NCBI GenBank assembly: GCA_036279015.1 | Contig: DASUJY010000033.1 | Location: 1 to 64,000 of the forward strand | From: DATEOR01 sp036279015 | Lineage (GTDB): Bacteria; Actinomycetota; Thermoleophilia; Gaiellales; Gaiellaceae | Direction of reading: 5' to 3' | DNA: 64,000 bases | Shown: in pieces, positions 61,297-64,000 of the stretch | Numbering within the stretch: position 1 is the first letter of the stretch | Layout of the letters: each line of letters begins with the position of its first letter | Notes under the pieces: model-generated | Seen by the model: the letters and a program-made list of their open reading frames with translations, nothing else | What the model was told of the DNA's origin: nothing | The model's database searches: none | Program-made: the position numbers and the translations under genes

Positions 61297-62561
61297 GCTT
61301 CGAGTGTACGCGCGACGTGGAGGAGGAAGCGGGTCCCGAGCTCGAGGTCGTCGACCGGGATGCGCTCGTCGGCCGAGTGGATGAGCGCGGCCGCGACCTC
61401 GGGCTCCATGGCGCGCATCGGGAAGAATCCGTAGCAGACGGTTCCGAAAGCCTCGCGCATGAAGTGGCTGTCGGTGAAGCCGGCGAGGACGACGGGGGCG
61501 AGGGCGGCCCCCGGCTCCTCGAGCTCGACGAACGCCTCGATCGCATTCCAGAGCGGCGTCTCGAGCGGGGACGCCGTCCCGCCGACGCCCTCGATCCAGA
61601 CGAAGTCGTAGGCGTCCTCCCCGAGCGCCGCCCTGATCTCCGCCTCGGCCTCCTCCTGCGTCTCGCCGGGGAGCAGGCGGCAGTCGCAGATCAGGTTGCA
61701 GAGCGCCGGAATGACGTTTCGCTGCCGGGACGCCTCGATGATCGTGGGCGAGATCGAGTGCGAGAGCATCGGCTCGGCGATCGCGCGGAGAGTTGGCTCG
61801 AGCTCGCGGGGATCCGTCGTTCCGACCAGGTCGAGAAACGCCTGCGCCTCGGGCAGGATGCGCGGCTTCGGTCGGTACGCGGCGAGTCGCTCGATCAGGC
61901 GCGCGGCGCGGACGAGCGCGTTGTCGGCAATCCCTGGCATCGAGGCGTGGCCGCTGCGACCGCGCACGCGCAGGAGAAACGGCGAGCTCATCTTCTCTGC
62001 GCTCGAGCACAGGTAGACCGGCCGCCCGCCGATCATCACGCGGTCTCCCCCGCCCTCGTTGATGCAGTAATCCGCACGGACCGCGTCCGGATGGTTGGCG
62101 CAGAGCCAGGAGAGCCCGAAGTTCTCGCCGACCTCCTCGTCGGCCGAGGCAACGAAGACGAGGTCGCCCGCCGGGACGAAGCCTTCGCGCGCGAGCTTCG
62201 CGATCGCGACGGCGCTCGCCGCCACCTGGCTCTTCATATCGAGCGCCCCGCGGCCCCAGATCTGGCCGTCGCTGAGCTCGCCCGACCATGGATCCACCGT
62301 CCACTCCTCGGCGTCCGCCCGGACGGTGTCCGTGTGCGAGATGAGGGCGAGGGTCGGGCCGTGCCCGCCCGGCAGCCGCGCGACGATGTTCGCCCGCTCG
62401 GGCACGCGTGCGAGGAGCTCACACTCGACGCCCGCGTCCTCGAGGTAGGCGCGCAGGATGTGGGCGGCCTTCGTCTCGTTTCCGGGCGGGTTGACCGTGT
62501 CGGCGCGCAGAAGCTCCTGGAGGAGCTCCGTTGCCTCCTCACGGACGGAGACGGTGGCCAC
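61293..62561 (-). CDS. M20-family metallopeptidase
   Basis: The 422-residue product has the zinc-site segments LALISHTDTV, WGRGALDMK and ASADEEVGE and the dimerisation segment RGRSGHASMPG of M20 peptidases (ArgE/DapE/CPG2). It cleaves an amide or peptide bond; the substrate is not specified. The GTG start at 62561 is exactly six bases from TATGCT, so it is leaderless. It heads the minus-strand operon M20-DUF1385-NAPRTase and diverges from rarA by 21 bp. Confidence 0.93.
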   Translation of the reverse strand: MATVSVREEATELLQELLRADTVNPPGNETKAAHILRAYLEDAGVECELLARVPERANIVARLPGGHGPTLALISHTDTVRADAEEWTVDPWSGELSDGQIWGRGALDMKSQVAASAVAIAKLAREGFVPAGDLVFVASADEEVGENFGLSWLCANHPDAVRADYCINEGGGDRVMIGGRPVYLCSSAEKMSSPFLLRVRGRSGHASMPGIADNALVRAARLIERLAAYRPKPRILPEAQAFLDLVGTTDPRELEPTLRAIAEPMLSHSISPTIIEASRQRNVIPALCNLICDCRLLPGETQEEAEAEIRAALGEDAYDFVWIEGVGGTASPLETPLWNAIEAFVELEEPGAALAPVVLAGFTDSHFMREAFGTVCYGFFPMRAMEPEVAAALIHSADERIPVDDLELGTRFLLHVARTLEA

Positions 62562-62582
62562 CGCGTGAGCATACTTCCCTGC
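62562..62582. promoter_or_regulatory. Overlapping divergent promoters (M20 / rarA)
   Basis: A 21-bp gap holds TATGCT on the minus strand (62573-62568, six bases to GTG) and CATACT on the plus strand (62570-62575, seven bases to GTG). The hexamers overlap by four base pairs in AGCATACT. Confidence 0.55.
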
Positions 62583-63827
62583 GTGGGCGATCTCTTCTCC
62601 GAAGCGGCGCGGGGCCGGCTCGACGAGGTGGCGCCGCTCGCGACGCGGCTGCGCCCCCGAAGGCTCGCCGACTTCGTCGGCCAGGAGCACGTCGTGGGCG
62701 CGGGCTCGGCGCTCGCGCTCGCCATCACGGAGGACCGCCTCGGGTCGGCGGTCTTCTACGGCCCGCCGGGCAGCGGGAAGACGACGCTCGCCCGCATCGT
62801 CGCCGAGACGACCGGCGCCGAGTTCGAGGAGCTCTCCGCCGTCTCGGCCTCGGTCGCCGACGTGCGCGCGGTCCTTCAGCGGGCGACCGAGCGGCTCGGT
62901 ACGGGCGGGACGCGGACGATCCTCTTCCTCGACGAGATCCATCGCTTCAACAAGGCGCAGCAGGACGCCCTCCTGCCGGCCGTCGAGTCCGGGCTCGTCA
63001 CGCTCATCGGCGCGACGACGGAGAACCCGTACTTCGAGGTCAACTCGGCGCTCCTCTCGCGCTCGCAGATCTACGAGCTCTCGCCCTTGTCGGACGATGA
63101 CCTCGCCCTGATCGTCCGCAGGGGAGCCGAACACCTCGCGGTCGAGGTCTCGGAGGACGTGGTCGCCCTCGTGGCTCGGAGGGCCGGAGGGGATGCGCGC
63201 GCCGCCCTCAATACCCTCGAGCTCGCCGCGCAGACCGCGGCGGCCGAGGGAGTGCCGGTCGCCGAGGGGCACGTCGAGGACGCCGCCCGCCGGCGCCCCG
63301 TCGTCTACGACAAGCGCGGCGACGCCCACTACGACTTCACATCCGCCTTCATCAAGTCGATCCGTGGCTCCGACCCGGACGCGGCGCTCTACTACCTCGC
63401 GTCGATGCTCGCGGGCGGCGAGGATCCCCGCTACATCGCGCGCCGCCTGATCGTGCACGCGTCCGAGGACATCGGCATGGCCGACTCACAGGCGCTCGTC
63501 GTCGCCGCGGCCGCCGCGCAGGCGGTCGAGCACGTCGGCCTCCCCGAGGCGCGCCTCAACCTCGCCCACGCAACGATCTACCTGGCGAGCGCGCCGAAGT
63601 CGAACGCCGTCCTCGAGGCGCTCGGCGCGGCGTCGCGTGACGTGCGCGAGCACGGTGCCTTGCAGCCGCCGAAGCCGCTTCGAGACGCGCACTACCCGGG
63701 AGCGAAGAAGCTCGGCCACGGAAGCGGGTACGTCTACCCGCCGAACGACCCGACCGGCTACGACGTCGACTACCTTCCGGAGGGGCTCAAGGGCCGCAAG
63801 TACTACGAGCCGGAAGGCGAGAGCTGA
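62583..63827 (+). CDS. rarA: Replication-associated recombination protein RarA (MgsA)
   Basis: The 414-residue product is an AAA+ ATPase with Walker A YGPPGSGKTTLA, Walker B FLDEIHRFNKAQQDALLPAVE, the sensor segment IGATTENPYFEVN and a C-terminal tetramerisation domain (HASEDIGMADSQALV). It acts at stalled replication forks. The GTG start is seven bases from CATACT. Its stop overlaps the CTG that seems to start the next gene. Confidence 0.94.
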   Translation: MGDLFSEAARGRLDEVAPLATRLRPRRLADFVGQEHVVGAGSALALAITEDRLGSAVFYGPPGSGKTTLARIVAETTGAEFEELSAVSASVADVRAVLQRATERLGTGGTRTILFLDEIHRFNKAQQDALLPAVESGLVTLIGATTENPYFEVNSALLSRSQIYELSPLSDDDLALIVRRGAEHLAVEVSEDVVALVARRAGGDARAALNTLELAAQTAAAEGVPVAEGHVEDAARRRPVVYDKRGDAHYDFTSAFIKSIRGSDPDAALYYLASMLAGGEDPRYIARRLIVHASEDIGMADSQALVVAAAAAQAVEHVGLPEARLNLAHATIYLASAPKSNAVLEALGAASRDVREHGALQPPKPLRDAHYPGAKKLGHGSGYVYPPNDPTGYDVDYLPEGLKGRKYYEPEGES

Positions 63828-64000
63828 CGCGCCTGTACGTCCACGAATGGGGCGACGCGGACGCCCCGCCCATCGTCTGCCTGCACGGAGTGACGGGCCA
63901 CGGCGGCCGGTTCCGGAGGCTGGCGGAGGAGCGACTCGCGGCCCGTTTCCGCGTCGTCGCGCTCGACCTCGGCGGCCACGGCGAATCCTCCTGGGAGCAG
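63824..64000 (+). CDS. Alpha/beta hydrolase, 3' end outside the window
   Basis: The first 59 residues (LYVHEWGDADAPPIVCLHG, then ALDLGGHGESSW) match the N-terminus of alpha/beta hydrolases, including the HG oxyanion region and the strand-4 GHG turn. The rest lies beyond the window. No ATG, GTG or TTG precedes the conserved region in frame; the CTG overlapping the rarA stop (CTGA) is the likely start. Confidence 0.75.
   Translation, partial: MTRLYVHEWGDADAPPIVCLHGVTGHGGRFRRLAEERLAARFRVVALDLGGHGESSWEQ

Noticed and set aside
61317..62582. Extension of the rarA frame about 1.3 kb upstream
   Set aside because: RarA homology begins at the GTG at 62583; the extension is antisense to the M20 gene and low in complexity.

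Overview
The window is GC-rich DNA with very tight gene packing and no insertion sequences, phage genes or CRISPR arrays. The gene set points to a deep-branching actinobacterium, most likely class Thermoleophilia (inference). It has a 14-gene nuoA-N operon, an MtrA/MtrB/LpqB-like signalling block, HrcA/CIRCE control of groESL, a short-form FtsH and many NTGA stop/start overlaps. No rRNA or other phylogenetic marker was available to confirm this.

Layout. 1-5300: a tRNA-Arg, ygfZ, a secreted Asp-box (sialidase-like) protein, a 32-residue membrane ORF between hairpins, and groEL/groES under two CIRCE operators. 5270-7540: MFS exporter, Nudix, ASCH and zinc-ribbon genes. 7578-14340: E1alpha, E1beta and E2 of a 2-oxoacid dehydrogenase with lipB and lipA, so the complex and its lipoylation genes are together; three tandem cupin paralogues lie between lipB and lipA. 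14400-20016: two large secreted proteases (M6 and S8). 20183-23256: fumarase, a small zinc ribbon, ferredoxin-NADP reductase and an ErpA-type Fe-S carrier. 23392-37671: the complete complex I operon. 37671-42241: a redox/cyclic-nucleotide operon (flavin reductase-like, stand-alone cNMP-binding protein, flavoprotein, membrane nucleotidyl cyclase). 42180-47100: metallo-beta-lactamase-fold hydrolase, DUF1028, ankyrin, LDH2-like and Mrp genes. 47164-51890: response regulator, histidine kinase, GerMN protein, L,D-transpeptidase and GNAT. 51862-62561: mostly minus-strand housekeeping genes (IMPase-like, DUF1015, FAD oxidase, YchF-like, ECF sigma, methylmalonyl-CoA epimerase, FtsH, NAPRTase, DUF1385, M20 peptidase), with a plus-strand YhaM-like nuclease. 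62583-64000: rarA and a truncated alpha/beta hydrolase.

Expression signals. About seventeen starts have a TANNNT-like -10 hexamer only 6-9 bases upstream of an ATG or GTG and no Shine-Dalgarno site, which predicts leaderless mRNAs. At three divergent gene pairs only 21-23 bp separate the start codons and the two -10 hexamers overlap. Operon-internal genes are joined by ATGA, GTGA or TAATG overlaps, and three downstream genes appear to start at CTG inside a CTGA overlap.

Most interesting items: (1) a 93% identical repeated element that exactly fills the nuoJ-nuoK and nuoL-nuoM gaps, the second copy carrying a 105-nt insert with competing stems; (2) the CTGA junctions; (3) the overlapping divergent leaderless promoters; (4) a NuoL with Gly in place of the conserved TM5 Glu; (5) a compact YchF that lacks switch and specificity motifs.
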